From Flavonifractor sp. An112 (GTDB lineage: Bacteria > Bacillota > Clostridia > Oscillospirales > Oscillospiraceae), in contig NZ_NFLU01000007.1 of the NCBI RefSeq assembly GCF_002161085.1, forward strand, positions 62,001 to 126,000: a stretch of 64,000 nucleotides of DNA, given 5' to 3'. Below, in pieces: positions 9,436 through 18,489 of this stretch. Below the pieces are notes generated by a model. The model did not search any database and was not told where the DNA came from. It saw only the letters and a list, made by a program, of their open reading frames with translations. Every line of letters begins with the position of its first letter. Position 1 is the first letter of the stretch. The position numbers and the translations under genes were made by a program.

Positions 9436-9467
9436 AATATTATATGACGTATAATATTGCTTGTCAA
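9436..9467 (-). promoter_or_regulatory. padR promoter with palindromic operator
   Basis: Minus-strand TTGACA (9462-9467), a 17-base spacer and TATAAT (9439-9444) give a consensus promoter. A perfect 9-bp inverted repeat AATATTATA / TATAATATT (9436-9444 and 9450-9458, 5-base centre) covers the -10 and is the obvious PadR site. Confidence 0.8.
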
Positions 9468-9586
9468 CATAGATGTTGCGGTCAGAAGGCGTTGGTAAAA
9501 ATGCGTCAGCGGCCAGGGATGGGGGATGGATTTTTAGGCACAATTCTTTCCGGATACGGAACATCCTGTATTTTCGAGGTTTGGTC

Positions 9587-9615
9587 TTGTAAAAAAATTT
9601 TTTTTGTTATATTAT
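9587..9615 (+). promoter_or_regulatory. Probable promoter of the activase operon
   Basis: TTGTAA (9587-9592), a 17-base A/T-tract spacer and TATTAT (9610-9615) lie 44 bases before the activase ATG. A TATAAT at 9634-9639 is an alternative -10. Confidence 0.5.
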
Positions 9616-9658
9616 GATGAATACGAAATTCTTTATAATAAGGATACCAGGTGAATCT

Positions 9659-12595
9659 ATGAGTCTGCGGATTGGAATTGACATTGGTTCCACCACGGTA
9701 AAAGTGGTGGTGTTGGACGAGAAGAACAAGCTGCTCTTCCGCTCTTATGAACGGCACTACTCCAAGGCCAGAGAGCGGGCAGCGGAGACTCTGCGTTCCA
9801 TCGAAGAAAAGCTGCGGGGCCAGCAGGTGCGTATTGCCATCACCGGCTCCGCCGGTCTGGGCGTGGCCAAAGCGGCGGACATCGACTTCGTGCAGGAGGT
9901 GTACGCCACCGCTGCCGCTGTCAACACCTACATACCGGATACGGATGCCGTCATCGAGCTGGGCGGCGAGGACGCCAAGATCATCTTCTTTGGCGGTGCA
10001 CTGGAGGAGCGGATGAACGGCTCCTGTGCCGGCGGTACCGGTGCTTTTATCGATCAGATGGCCACTCTGATGAACGTCACGGTAAACGAGTTGGATGAAC
10101 TCTCTCTCAAACATGAGAAGATCTATCCCATTGCCTCCCGCTGCGGCGTGTTTGCCAAGAGTGACATCCAGCCTATCCTGAACCAGGGCGGACGGAAAGA
10201 GGACGTAGCGGCCTCTATCTTCCAGGCGGTGGTGGACCAGACGGTGGCCGGTCTGACCCAGGGCCGTGAGCTCAAGGGTAAGATCGTCTTTCTGGGCGGC
10301 CCCCTCCACTTCCTGCAGGGCCTGCGTCAGCGCTTTGTGGAGACCCTGAAGCTGGACGAGGCCCATGCCATTTTCCCGGAGGATGGCGATTGCTTTGCCG
10401 GCATCGGCGCGGCCCTGTGCGCCACCGATTTTGCCGAGTGCTCCTTTGACGAGATGCTGGACCGGCTGGAGAAGAGCGTGGACAATGTGGGCCTGGTGGA
10501 TACCATGCCGCCTCTGTTCCAGGACCAGGCCGAGTATGATGCCTTCCTGGCCCGCCACAATGCCATGCATCCCCCGGAGGTGGACATCAACACCTATTCC
10601 GGCGATGCCTGGCTGGGAATTGACGCCGGCTCCACCACCACCAAGATGGTGCTGATCACCGCCGACGGCGGTCTGCTGTATACCTACTACCACTCCAACC
10701 TGGGCAACCCGGTGGCCATTGTGCTGGACCAGCTGAAGGAGCTTTACAACCTGTGTGGTGACCGCATTGTCATTAAGGGTGCGGCTGTCACCGGCTACGG
10801 TGAGGATCTGATCAAGAACGCCTTCTCCTGCGATGCCGGTCTGGTGGAGACGGTGGCCCACTACAATGCCGCCCGTCACTTCACCCCCGACGTGGATTTT
10901 ATCATCGATATCGGCGGCCAGGATATGAAGTGCTTTAAGATCCGCAACGGCGCTGTCGATTCCATTATGCTCAACGAGGCCTGCTCCTCCGGCTGTGGCT
11001 CCTTTATCGAGACCTTTGCCAAGGCACTGGGCTACAACATCGCCGACTTTTCCAAGCTGGGGCTGCTGGCCCAGCACCCGGTGAACCTGGGCTCTCGCTG
11101 CACCGTGTTCATGAACTCCTCGGTGAAGCAGGCCCAGAAGGACGGCGCCAGCGTGGAGGACATCTCCGCTGGCCTGTCCATCTCCATCGTGAAAAATGCC
11201 GTGTATAAGGTTATCCGCGCCGCCAATGCCGACGACCTGGGCAAGCACATCGTGGTACAGGGCGGTACCTTCCATAACGACGCGGTGCTGCGCGCCTTTG
11301 AGCTGGAGCTGGGCCGCAATGTGACCCGGCCCACCATCGCCGGCATCATGGGCGCTTTCGGCGCGGCACTGGCTGCCCGGGATCTCCATCTGGACAAGAG
11401 TTCCATCCTGACGGCGGAGGATCTGAAGACCTTCTCCCACACAGCCAAGCCGGTGACCTGCAACCTGTGCACCAACCACTGCTCTTTGACCGTCAACACC
11501 TTTGACGGCGGTCGGCGGTTCATCTCGGGCAACCGGTGCTCCCGGCCTCTGGGCAAGGAGCGCACCGAGAACCCCGACCTGATGCACTATAAGTACAAGC
11601 GGCTGCGGGCCCTTCACGGCAAGGGCGCCGGCAACGGCGTCCGGGGCCGGATGGGCATCCCCTTTGGCCTGAATATGTACGAGAACCTGCCCTTCTGGTT
11701 TGAGTTCTTTACCCGCCTCAACTTTGAGGTTGTGCTGTCCCCTGAGTCCTCCCGCAAGCTCTATCTAAAGGGTCAGCACACCATTCCCTCCGATACGGTG
11801 TGCTATCCCGCCAAGCTGCTCCACGGTCATGTGGAGGCCCTGGTGGAGGAGGGGGTGGACGCCATCTGGTACCCCTGTATGTCCTACAACAACGACGAGG
11901 GTATCGGTGACAACCACTATAACTGCCCGGTGGTGGCCTATTACCCTGAGCTGCTGGCTGCCAACGTGCCCATGCTCAAACAGACCAGGTTCCTCAATCC
12001 CTATGTGGGCCTGTGGCGCCATAAGGACTTTACCAAACGCATTGCCGTGATTATGGAGCAGGAGTTCAATATCCCCAAGCGGGAGACCGAGGCGGCTGCC
12101 AAGGCGGCCTACACGGCCTATGACACCTACCTCCACGATGTGCGGGAGACGGGCAAGCGATACATTGAGTATGCAAGGGCCCGTGATATGCCCATCATTG
12201 TGGCCTGCGGCCGGCCCTACCACATTGACCCGGAGATCAACCACGGGATCAATGATCTGATTACCTCTTTCGGGTTTGTGCTGGTTACCGAGGACGCCCT
12301 CAGCTATCTGGAGGGCTACGCGCCCCGAAAGGTGCTCAATCAGTGGACCTTCCAGTCCCGGATGTACAATGCCGCCCGCTATGTGTGCACCCAGCCTGAT
12401 ATGCAGGTGGTACAGCTGGTCAGCTTCGGCTGCGGTACTGATGCCATTACCACCGATGAGATGCGCGACATTCTGGAGAGCGGCGGTAAGCTGTACACCC
12501 AGCTGAAGATCGACGACATCAGCAATCTGGGCGCCGTTACCATCCGGGTCCGTTCTCTGATGGCGGCTATGGACGCCCGAAAGCACCAGGACTGA
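9659..12595 (+). CDS. Tandem acyl-CoA dehydratase activase (BadF/HgdC type) with DUF2229 region
   Basis: ATP-dependent electron activator of the 2-hydroxyacyl-CoA dehydratase superfamily. Two actin-like ASKHA domains are arrayed in tandem: the first begins at LRIGIDIGSTTVKVVV (residue 3), with the GSCAGGTGAFIDQMA cluster loop near 120; the second begins at WLGIDAGSTTTKMVL near 318, with NEACSSGCGSFIETFA near 440. A Cys-rich CNLCTNHCSL motif near 601 opens the DUF2229 part. The ATG at 9659 follows AGGTGAATCT and matches the domain start, giving 978 residues. The next gene, 19 bases away, completes a system that in many relatives is one polypeptide of about 1,400 residues. The physiological substrate is unknown. 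Confidence 0.88.
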   Translation: MSLRIGIDIGSTTVKVVVLDEKNKLLFRSYERHYSKARERAAETLRSIEEKLRGQQVRIAITGSAGLGVAKAADIDFVQEVYATAAAVNTYIPDTDAVIELGGEDAKIIFFGGALEERMNGSCAGGTGAFIDQMATLMNVTVNELDELSLKHEKIYPIASRCGVFAKSDIQPILNQGGRKEDVAASIFQAVVDQTVAGLTQGRELKGKIVFLGGPLHFLQGLRQRFVETLKLDEAHAIFPEDGDCFAGIGAALCATDFAECSFDEMLDRLEKSVDNVGLVDTMPPLFQDQAEYDAFLARHNAMHPPEVDINTYSGDAWLGIDAGSTTTKMVLITADGGLLYTYYHSNLGNPVAIVLDQLKELYNLCGDRIVIKGAAVTGYGEDLIKNAFSCDAGLVETVAHYNAARHFTPDVDFIIDIGGQDMKCFKIRNGAVDSIMLNEACSSGCGSFIETFAKALGYNIADFSKLGLLAQHPVNLGSRCTVFMNSSVKQAQKDGASVEDISAGLSISIVKNAVYKVIRAANADDLGKHIVVQGGTFHNDAVLRAFELELGRNVTRPTIAGIMGAFGAALAARDLHLDKSSILTAEDLKTFSHTAKPVTCNLCTNHCSLTVNTFDGGRRFISGNRCSRPLGKERTENPDLMHYKYKRLRALHGKGAGNGVRGRMGIPFGLNMYENLPFWFEFFTRLNFEVVLSPESSRKLYLKGQHTIPSDTVCYPAKLLHGHVEALVEEGVDAIWYPCMSYNNDEGIGDNHYNCPVVAYYPELLAANVPMLKQTRFLNPYVGLWRHKDFTKRIAVIMEQEFNIPKRETEAAAKAAYTAYDTYLHDVRETGKRYIEYARARDMPIIVACGRPYHIDPEINHGINDLITSFGFVLVTEDALSYLEGYAPRKVLNQWTFQSRMYNAARYVCTQPDMQVVQLVSFGCGTDAITTDEMRDILESGGKLYTQLKIDDISNLGAVTIRVRSLMAAMDARKHQD

Positions 12596-12614
12596 GAAAG
12601 GAACCTTCGTTACT

Positions 12615-13925
12615 ATGGCAGAACTGATTTATGACAAGACGGGGCGGCTGCTGTTCACCAAGGAGATGAAGGAGGAGTATACCATCCTCTTTCCCACCAT
12701 GCTGCCCGTTCACTTCGGCCTGATCGCCCGGATTATCGAGCGGGAGGGCTATAAGCTGGAGATGCTCACCACCAACCACCGCAACATCGTGGACGAGGGG
12801 CTCAAGTACGTCCACAACGACACCTGCTACCCCGCCCTGCTGGTCATCGGCCAGCTCATTGACGCAGTGAAGAGCGGCAAGTACGATCCCCACAAGGTGG
12901 CCCTGCTCATCACCCAGACTGGCGGCGGCTGCCGGGCTTCCAACTATATCCACCTGCTGCGCAAGGCTCTGGTGAAGGCGGGGCTGGAGTATATCCCCGT
13001 CATCTCCCTGAACCTGTCCGGCCTGGAGCACAACCCCGGCTTCAAGCTCAATCTGGACATCATCCGCAAGGCCATCTTCGGCCTGATGTACGGCGATATC
13101 ATCGTCCAGTCGGCCAACCAGGTCCGCCCCTACGAGGTGGAGGAGGGCAAGACCGAGCGCACCATCGAGGAGGTGGAGAACCACCTGCTGGAGGAGATGG
13201 AAAAGGGCAAGGGCCTGTCCTTCAAGAGCATGGTGGAGAACTTCGACCACATCGTGGCCGCCTTCAAGGCCATCCCGGTACAGGGCGAGCCCAAGGTCCG
13301 GGTAGGCGTGGTGGGGGAGATCTACATCAAATACTCCCCCCTGGGCAACAACAATCTGGAGCAGTTCCTCCTCTCCGAGGGGGCGGAGCCGGTGGTGCCC
13401 GGCCTCACCGACTTTATCATCTTCAAGATCTATAACCGGGAAGTGGACGTGGATATCTACGGCGGGAAGCTGGCCAAAAAGGCCGCCTGCGCCGCCCTGC
13501 GCCACTACATTGAGAAGTGCCAGCGGGCCATGATTGATGCCATGAAGCGAGGCGGCTTCCGTGCCCCCGGTACCTTCCAGGATCTGCGCCGGCTCATCAA
13601 GGGCTATCTGGGCGAGGGCAACAAGATGGGGGAGGGGTGGCTGCTTACCGCCGAGATGCTGGAGCTCATCCACTCCGGCACCCCCAACATCGTTTGCACC
13701 CAGCCTTTCGGCTGCTTGCCCAACCACATCGTGGGTAAGGGCATGATCCGCAAGCTGAAGGACGACTATCCCAACTCCAACATTGTGGCCATTGACTACG
13801 ACCCAGGCGCCACCAAGATCAACCAGGAGAACCGCATCAAGCTGATGCTGGCCAACGCCCGGGCTCTGGCCCGGCAGGCAGCTCAGCAGGAGCCCGAGAC
13901 GGCAGGGGAAGAGGTCCATGTCTGA
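12615..13925 (+). CDS. 2-hydroxyacyl-CoA dehydratase-family / DUF2229-like partner protein
   Basis: A 436-residue protein matching the C-terminal part of the long activase/dehydratase polypeptides. Conserved features include VHNDTCYPALLVIGQL near 64, the TQTGGGCRASNY Cys motif near 101 and CTQPFGCLPNHIVGKGM near 362; their cysteines could ligate an Fe-S cluster as in HgdB-like or double-cubane proteins. AAAGGAACCTTCGTTACT precedes its ATG. It is in an operon with the activase upstream and the GNAT downstream. It lacks an obvious second dehydratase subunit, so it is probably not a classic amino-acid fermentation dehydratase. Low-potential reduction of an unknown substrate is an inference. Confidence 0.82.
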   Translation: MAELIYDKTGRLLFTKEMKEEYTILFPTMLPVHFGLIARIIEREGYKLEMLTTNHRNIVDEGLKYVHNDTCYPALLVIGQLIDAVKSGKYDPHKVALLITQTGGGCRASNYIHLLRKALVKAGLEYIPVISLNLSGLEHNPGFKLNLDIIRKAIFGLMYGDIIVQSANQVRPYEVEEGKTERTIEEVENHLLEEMEKGKGLSFKSMVENFDHIVAAFKAIPVQGEPKVRVGVVGEIYIKYSPLGNNNLEQFLLSEGAEPVVPGLTDFIIFKIYNREVDVDIYGGKLAKKAACAALRHYIEKCQRAMIDAMKRGGFRAPGTFQDLRRLIKGYLGEGNKMGEGWLLTAEMLELIHSGTPNIVCTQPFGCLPNHIVGKGMIRKLKDDYPNSNIVAIDYDPGATKINQENRIKLMLANARALARQAAQQEPETAGEEVHV

Positions 13926-14481
13926 TCCCCTGCGCTTTGTAGATGCCTGCTCAGAAGTGCATTTTGCCGCCATGAGTGCCATCCATTGCAGAGGCTGGAG
14001 GGCGGCCTATCCGGGCTTTGTGCCGGAGGACTACCTGAGCGAGGTCATCACGGAGGAGCATTGGATTCCGTTTTTCCGGGAAGACTACGCCACCAAGAGA
14101 TGCAAAGGGCTTTTGCTTTACGAAAATGATATTCCTGTAGGGTGTTGTAATTACGGCCCCGTCCGCAGCGGCCCCAGTCCCCGCCAAAGCGAAGGATTGG
14201 TAATTGATTCCTCCAACTACAGCGGATGGGGTGAGGTGATTTCCCTTTACGTTGAGCCTGCCAGAACCGGTTGCGGGTATGGAGGATTGCTTCTGGAGGA
14301 GGCGGCTCGCCGCCTGAAAGAGGCAGGCTATCCAGGCTGTACGCTGTTTGTTCTGAAGGAGAATGAAGGGGCCCGCCGGTTCTATGAGCGGCACGGCTTT
14401 GCATGGGACGGCACCATTCAAAAGGTGCCCTTTCCTCATGATATGGTGTGCAATGATTTGCGGTATATCAAAACTTTATAA
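13918..14481 (+). CDS. GNAT family N-acetyltransferase
   Basis: A 187-residue single-domain acetyltransferase. The acetyl-CoA-binding motif A is ISLYVEPARTGCGYGGLL (near 102-119) and motif B contains LFVLKENEGARRFYERHGF. The N-terminal MSAIHCRGWRAAYPGFVP resembles GNATs annotated as RimI- or PaiA-like, but the substrate cannot be read from sequence. It overlaps the preceding gene by 8 bases, suggesting translational coupling; any functional link to the activase system is unproven. A GC-rich terminator follows at 14519. Confidence 0.9.
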   Translation: MSDPLRFVDACSEVHFAAMSAIHCRGWRAAYPGFVPEDYLSEVITEEHWIPFFREDYATKRCKGLLLYENDIPVGCCNYGPVRSGPSPRQSEGLVIDSSNYSGWGEVISLYVEPARTGCGYGGLLLEEAARRLKEAGYPGCTLFVLKENEGARRFYERHGFAWDGTIQKVPFPHDMVCNDLRYIKTL

Positions 14482-14518
14482 GTATCCAGCGGGCTGCCAC
14501 GCCGCTGGAGGAGAATAG

Positions 14519-14550
14519 ATCGGGGCGTGCGTCAGCACGCCCCGATTTTT
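14519..14550 (+). terminator. Terminator of activase/GNAT operon
   Basis: A 12-bp stem, ATCGGGGCGTGC with GCACGCCCCGAT around loop GTCA, is followed by a T run. Confidence 0.88.
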
Positions 14551-14579
14551 ACAGAAAGAGAATCATAGGAGGAATTTGG

Positions 14580-15920
14580 GTGGAAGAGAACAAGATGGCG
14601 GTGATGCCGGTACGCCGGCTGCTGATCAATATGTCCTGGCCCATGATGCTGTCCATGCTGATCCAGGCCCTGTATAATCTGGTGGACAGCCTTTTTGTGG
14701 CCAACCTGAGCCGGGACGGTTTTGAGGCGCTGGCGCTGGTATATCCGGTGCAGACGCTGATGATCTCGGTATGTGTAGGCGTAGGTGTGGGCTTCAACGC
14801 GCTGCTGGCACGCAGACTGGGGGAGCGGCGGCAGGCGGAGGCCGATCAGGTGGCGGCCAACGGCTATTTTGTCTACTTTGTCTGCTGGCTGGTCTTTCTG
14901 ATCCTGGGAGTTGGTTTTGCCCGGCCTTTCCTGTGCCTGTTCTCAGATGTGCCCCAACAGATTGAATATGGAGTGCAGTACCTCTCCATTGTCACCGGCC
15001 TCTCCATCGGTGTGTGTATGCAATTTGCCGGCGAACGTACCCTGCAGGCCACAGGAGATACCGTGGGGCCCATGATTATTCAGGGTATCGGGGCGGTGGT
15101 CAACCTGATTCTGGACCCGCTGTTCATATTCGGCATCGGTCCCTTCCCCCGGCTGGAGGTTGCGGGGGCCGCTTTGGCTACCGTTCTGGGTCAAATTGTG
15201 GGCCTGGTGGCCAGCTTCTGGATGGTGCGGCGCAGCAAGGTGGTGAAACTCTCTTTCCGGGGCTTCCGGCCCAACGGGGAGATCATTCGTATTATGTTCA
15301 AGGTGGGCTTTCCTGCCATTGTCATGCAGTCGCTGTCCAGCGTTATGAACGTTGGCATGAACCTGATCCTGCGCCTGTTTAATCCCTTTGGCGTCTTTAT
15401 CCTGGGTGCTTATTACAAGATCCAGTCCTTTATCTTTATGCCGCTGTACGGCATGAACAATGCCTTGGTGCCCATCGTCAGTTTTAACTACGGCGCCAAG
15501 AGCAAGGAGCGCATCACCGGCACGGTGCGCTTTGCTATGGTGCTGACGGTAATCATTATGGGTGTGGGGACCTTGTTCCTGATTTTCCTGGCTGGACCGC
15601 TGATGACTCTGTTTGACGCCGACGGTGAGCTGCTGGCGGCTGGTGCGGTGGCCCTTCGTATGGTTGCGCTCTCCTTCCTGTTTGCCGGCATTTCCATTAT
15701 CCTGTGTTCTGCGCTGCAGGCCCTGGGATCTGCCAACGCCAGTCTGCTGATTTCTTTGCTGCGGCAGGTGATTCTGCTCTTTCCGGCGGCGCTGGCCTTC
15801 GGCTGGCTATACACGGATCTGATATGGCTGGCTTTTTTGGTGGCAGAGGTGATTTCCTGCGGAGTGGCGCTGCTGCTCTATCGGGTGGTCTATCACAAAA
15901 AAATATCCGTACTGCAATAA
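14580..15920 (+). CDS. MATE family efflux transporter
   Basis: Twelve-helix Na+/H+-coupled multidrug or metabolite exporter of 446 residues. N-terminal MPVRRLLINMSWPMMLSMLI and LYNLVDSLFVANLS form the first helix pair typical of the family, repeated in the second half near KVGFPAIVMQSLSSVMN and YGMNNALVPIVSFNYGA. Start is GTG at 14580 with AGGAGG 9 bases upstream; an ATG five codons later lacks a site. It is flanked by terminators on both sides, so it is a single-gene unit. A second MATE gene is at 59.3 kb and is not a close copy. Substrate unknown. Confidence 0.93.
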   Translation: MEENKMAVMPVRRLLINMSWPMMLSMLIQALYNLVDSLFVANLSRDGFEALALVYPVQTLMISVCVGVGVGFNALLARRLGERRQAEADQVAANGYFVYFVCWLVFLILGVGFARPFLCLFSDVPQQIEYGVQYLSIVTGLSIGVCMQFAGERTLQATGDTVGPMIIQGIGAVVNLILDPLFIFGIGPFPRLEVAGAALATVLGQIVGLVASFWMVRRSKVVKLSFRGFRPNGEIIRIMFKVGFPAIVMQSLSSVMNVGMNLILRLFNPFGVFILGAYYKIQSFIFMPLYGMNNALVPIVSFNYGAKSKERITGTVRFAMVLTVIIMGVGTLFLIFLAGPLMTLFDADGELLAAGAVALRMVALSFLFAGISIILCSALQALGSANASLLISLLRQVILLFPAALAFGWLYTDLIWLAFLVAEVISCGVALLLYRVVYHKKISVLQ

Positions 15921-15961
15921 AAAATGCTGGCCCGCGCAAATGCGCGGGCCAGCATTTTTTT
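15919..15961. terminator. Bidirectional terminator between MATE gene and lysC
   Basis: A 20-bp perfect stem with AA loop, centred on GCTGGCCCGCGCA and flanked by A6/T7 runs, is usable by both converging genes. Confidence 0.9.
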
Positions 15962-15974
15962 ATTGTATGAACGA

Positions 15975-17198
15975 TCAGTTACCGCCAAACTCATGGAAGA
16001 AACGGTCGTGGATGACCTGCACGGCCCGATCAGCCTCAGGCAGATCCACCAGAACGGATACCTTGATCTCGCTGGTGGAGATCATATTGATATTGATCCC
16101 GGCGTTATACAGAGCTTCGAACATCTTGGCGGCCACGCCGGGATTATGGATCATGCCGGCGCCCACAATGGAGACCTTGGCAATGGAATCATTGACGTCG
16201 ATATGGTCAAAGCCCAGCGCGCCCTTGTGGGCCTCCAGAATCTCCTTGGAGCGATCCATATCCTGCTTGCCCACGGTAAAGCTGATGTCCTTGGTGTTGT
16301 TGCGGCCGATGGACTGAAGGATAATATCCACGTTCACCTTCTCTTTTGCCAGCAGAGAGAAGATCTTAAAGGCGATACCGGGCTGGTCGGCCAGCCCCAC
16401 AACGGCCAGACGGGCCACGTTCTTGTCGCAGGCCACCCCGCTGACGTGCATTTTTTCCATGGTTTTTGCAACCTCCTTGACTTTGGTGCCGGGCTTGCCG
16501 GAGAAGCTGGAGAGAACCTCCAGATTGACGCTGTAGCGTTTGGCCATTTCCACCGAGCGATTGTGCAGGACCTGAGCGCCCAGAGTAGCCAGTTCCAGCA
16601 TTTCATCATAGGTGATCTCTTCCAGCTGGAAGGCACCGGCCACATGGCGGGGATCGGCGGTGAACACGCCGTCCACATCGGTGTAGATCTGGCACAGATC
16701 AGCGCGGAGGGCAGCGGCCAGGGCCACGGCGGAGGTGTCGGAGCCGCCCCGGCCCAGCGTGGTGATGTCGTCGTACTTGTTCAGACCCTGGAAGCCGGTG
16801 ACGATGACGATGGCCTTCTTATCCAGTTCTGCCAGTACACGCTCGGTGTCCAGCCGCTTGATGCGGGCGTCTCCGTAGACGGAGTTGGTGCGGAATCCGG
16901 CCTGCCAGCCCGTCAGGGAGATGACAGGGTAGCCCATGGCTTCGATGGCCATGGCGCACAGAGAGCAGGAGATCTGCTCTCCGGTGGAGAGAAGCATATC
17001 CATCTCTCGCTTGGAGCCGTTGGGGTTAATCTCAGCGGCCTTGGCGATCAGGTCGTCGGTGGTGTCCCCCTGGGCGGAAAGCACGGCCACAACACTGTGG
17101 CCCCGGCGGTAGGTCTCGGTGATGATGCGGGCCACGTTGCGGATGCGGTCTGCATCAGCCACGGAGCTGCCGCCGAATTTCTGTACAATGAGTCCCAT
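15975..17198 (-). CDS. lysC: Aspartate kinase
   Basis: Phosphorylates aspartate, the entry to lysine, threonine, methionine and diaminopimelate synthesis. The amino-acid kinase domain begins IVQKFGGSSVAD; TGWQAGF, the LGRGGSDTSAVALAAAL nucleotide loop and YTDVDGVFTADPR follow. Two ACT domains fill residues about 260-407, implying allosteric control by an end product. 407 residues is standard for the monofunctional Bacillus type. GGGGGT lies 9 bases before the ATG. Last gene of the ACT-hom-lysC run, 52 bases after hom. Confidence 0.97.
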   Translation of the reverse strand: MGLIVQKFGGSSVADADRIRNVARIITETYRRGHSVVAVLSAQGDTTDDLIAKAAEINPNGSKREMDMLLSTGEQISCSLCAMAIEAMGYPVISLTGWQAGFRTNSVYGDARIKRLDTERVLAELDKKAIVIVTGFQGLNKYDDITTLGRGGSDTSAVALAAALRADLCQIYTDVDGVFTADPRHVAGAFQLEEITYDEMLELATLGAQVLHNRSVEMAKRYSVNLEVLSSFSGKPGTKVKEVAKTMEKMHVSGVACDKNVARLAVVGLADQPGIAFKIFSLLAKEKVNVDIILQSIGRNNTKDISFTVGKQDMDRSKEILEAHKGALGFDHIDVNDSIAKVSIVGAGMIHNPGVAAKMFEALYNAGININMISTSEIKVSVLVDLPEADRAVQVIHDRFFHEFGGN

Positions 17199-17250
17199 TG
17201 GCGTTTGTACCCCCTAAATCAGGTGAAATCTCTTACGATATCCTATGCGC

Positions 17251-18462
17251 TCAGTCCAGCACACGGAACACAGAGCAGGGCTTGAGCCCCGCCAGCTGGC
17301 TGTCCAGTGCGGAACGGGTCATGGACGGTGTCAGGAAAGCAAATTCATTTTCCGGTGCTCCGGCACGGGGCAGCAGAGCACAGTCGGGGAAGGCAGCCTT
17401 CACGGCCTCCAGCGTGCCCTCCACCCGGACATACCAAACGCTTTCCAGGTCGGTGGGGGGAACGGCCACATCGTCGCCGCCCTCGGCCCATACCATCCGT
17501 TTCTTGGCGTCCTTATGGCGGGCGGCATCAATGACGTCGGCCACCACGGCGGACGCAGTGGGAAGCTTACCGGCGCCCCGACCGTAGAACATGACGTCGC
17601 CGATGGCGTTGCCCTTGACGGCGATGGCGTTGAACACATCCTCCACGCCGGCCAGAGGATTCTCCACATCTACCAGGTGGGGAGCCACAAAGGCGCACAC
17701 CTTTCCATCGGGGCGGCGGATGGCGCGGCCCAGCAGTTTGATCTTCTTGCCGCAGGCGTCGGCATAGGCCACATCGGCCAGCGTGACGCCGGTAATGCCC
17801 TCGGTGGGCACTTGGCTGGGATAGACGTGTCGGCCAAAAGAAAGGGAGGAGAGGATGCAGATCTTGCGGCAGGCGTCGTGTCCTTCAATGTCGGCGGTGG
17901 GATCCTGTTCGGCGTAGCCGTTCTGCTGGGCTTCCTTCAGAGCGGCATCAAAGCTGAGACCGGCCCGGATCATCCGGGTCAGGATATAGTTGGTGGTGCC
18001 GTTGAGGATGCCGGCGATCTCCTCAATCTCATTGGCGGCCAGACACTGGTTCAAGGGGCGGATAATAGGGATACCGCCGCCTACGCTGGCCTCAAACAGA
18101 TAGCTGACGCCCTTCTCCTGGGCCAGCTTGAGCAGCTCACAGCCGTGCTCGGCCACCAGCTCCTTGTTGGAGGTGACCACGCTCTTTCCGGCGGCCAGAG
18201 CCCGGCGGGTGAAGTCCAGGGCTACCTTGGCGCCGCCGATGGTCTCCACCACAATGTTGACCTCAGGGTCGTTCTCGATGATGCTGAAATCGTGGATGAC
18301 CTTGTCGGCAAAGGGACTGTCGGGGAAGTCCCGTACGTCCAGAATATACTTCAGGCGAATCAGATCGTCCACCTTTTTATCAATGTGAGGGCCGTTGGTG
18401 GCCAGGACCTCCGCCACACCGGAGCCTACCACGCCGAAACCCAGGATCGCTACGTTCACCAT
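17251..18462 (-). CDS. hom: Homoserine dehydrogenase
   Basis: NAD(P)H reduction of aspartate semialdehyde to homoserine. Rossmann motif GFGVVGSG at residues 8-15; central catalytic region with SVGGGIPIIRPLNQCLAANEI and GILNGTTNYILTRM; C-terminal ACT domain from about 325 with typical threonine feedback potential. 403 residues, close to the usual Gram-positive length. Strong AAGGAGG before the ATG. It sits between the ACT-domain gene and lysC in one transcription unit; asd, thrB and thrC are not in the window. Confidence 0.97.
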   Translation of the reverse strand: MVNVAILGFGVVGSGVAEVLATNGPHIDKKVDDLIRLKYILDVRDFPDSPFADKVIHDFSIIENDPEVNIVVETIGGAKVALDFTRRALAAGKSVVTSNKELVAEHGCELLKLAQEKGVSYLFEASVGGGIPIIRPLNQCLAANEIEEIAGILNGTTNYILTRMIRAGLSFDAALKEAQQNGYAEQDPTADIEGHDACRKICILSSLSFGRHVYPSQVPTEGITGVTLADVAYADACGKKIKLLGRAIRRPDGKVCAFVAPHLVDVENPLAGVEDVFNAIAVKGNAIGDVMFYGRGAGKLPTASAVVADVIDAARHKDAKKRMVWAEGGDDVAVPPTDLESVWYVRVEGTLEAVKAAFPDCALLPRAGAPENEFAFLTPSMTRSALDSQLAGLKPCSVFRVLD

Positions 18463-18489
18463 TACAATGCCTCCTTACTCCAAAGGGTA

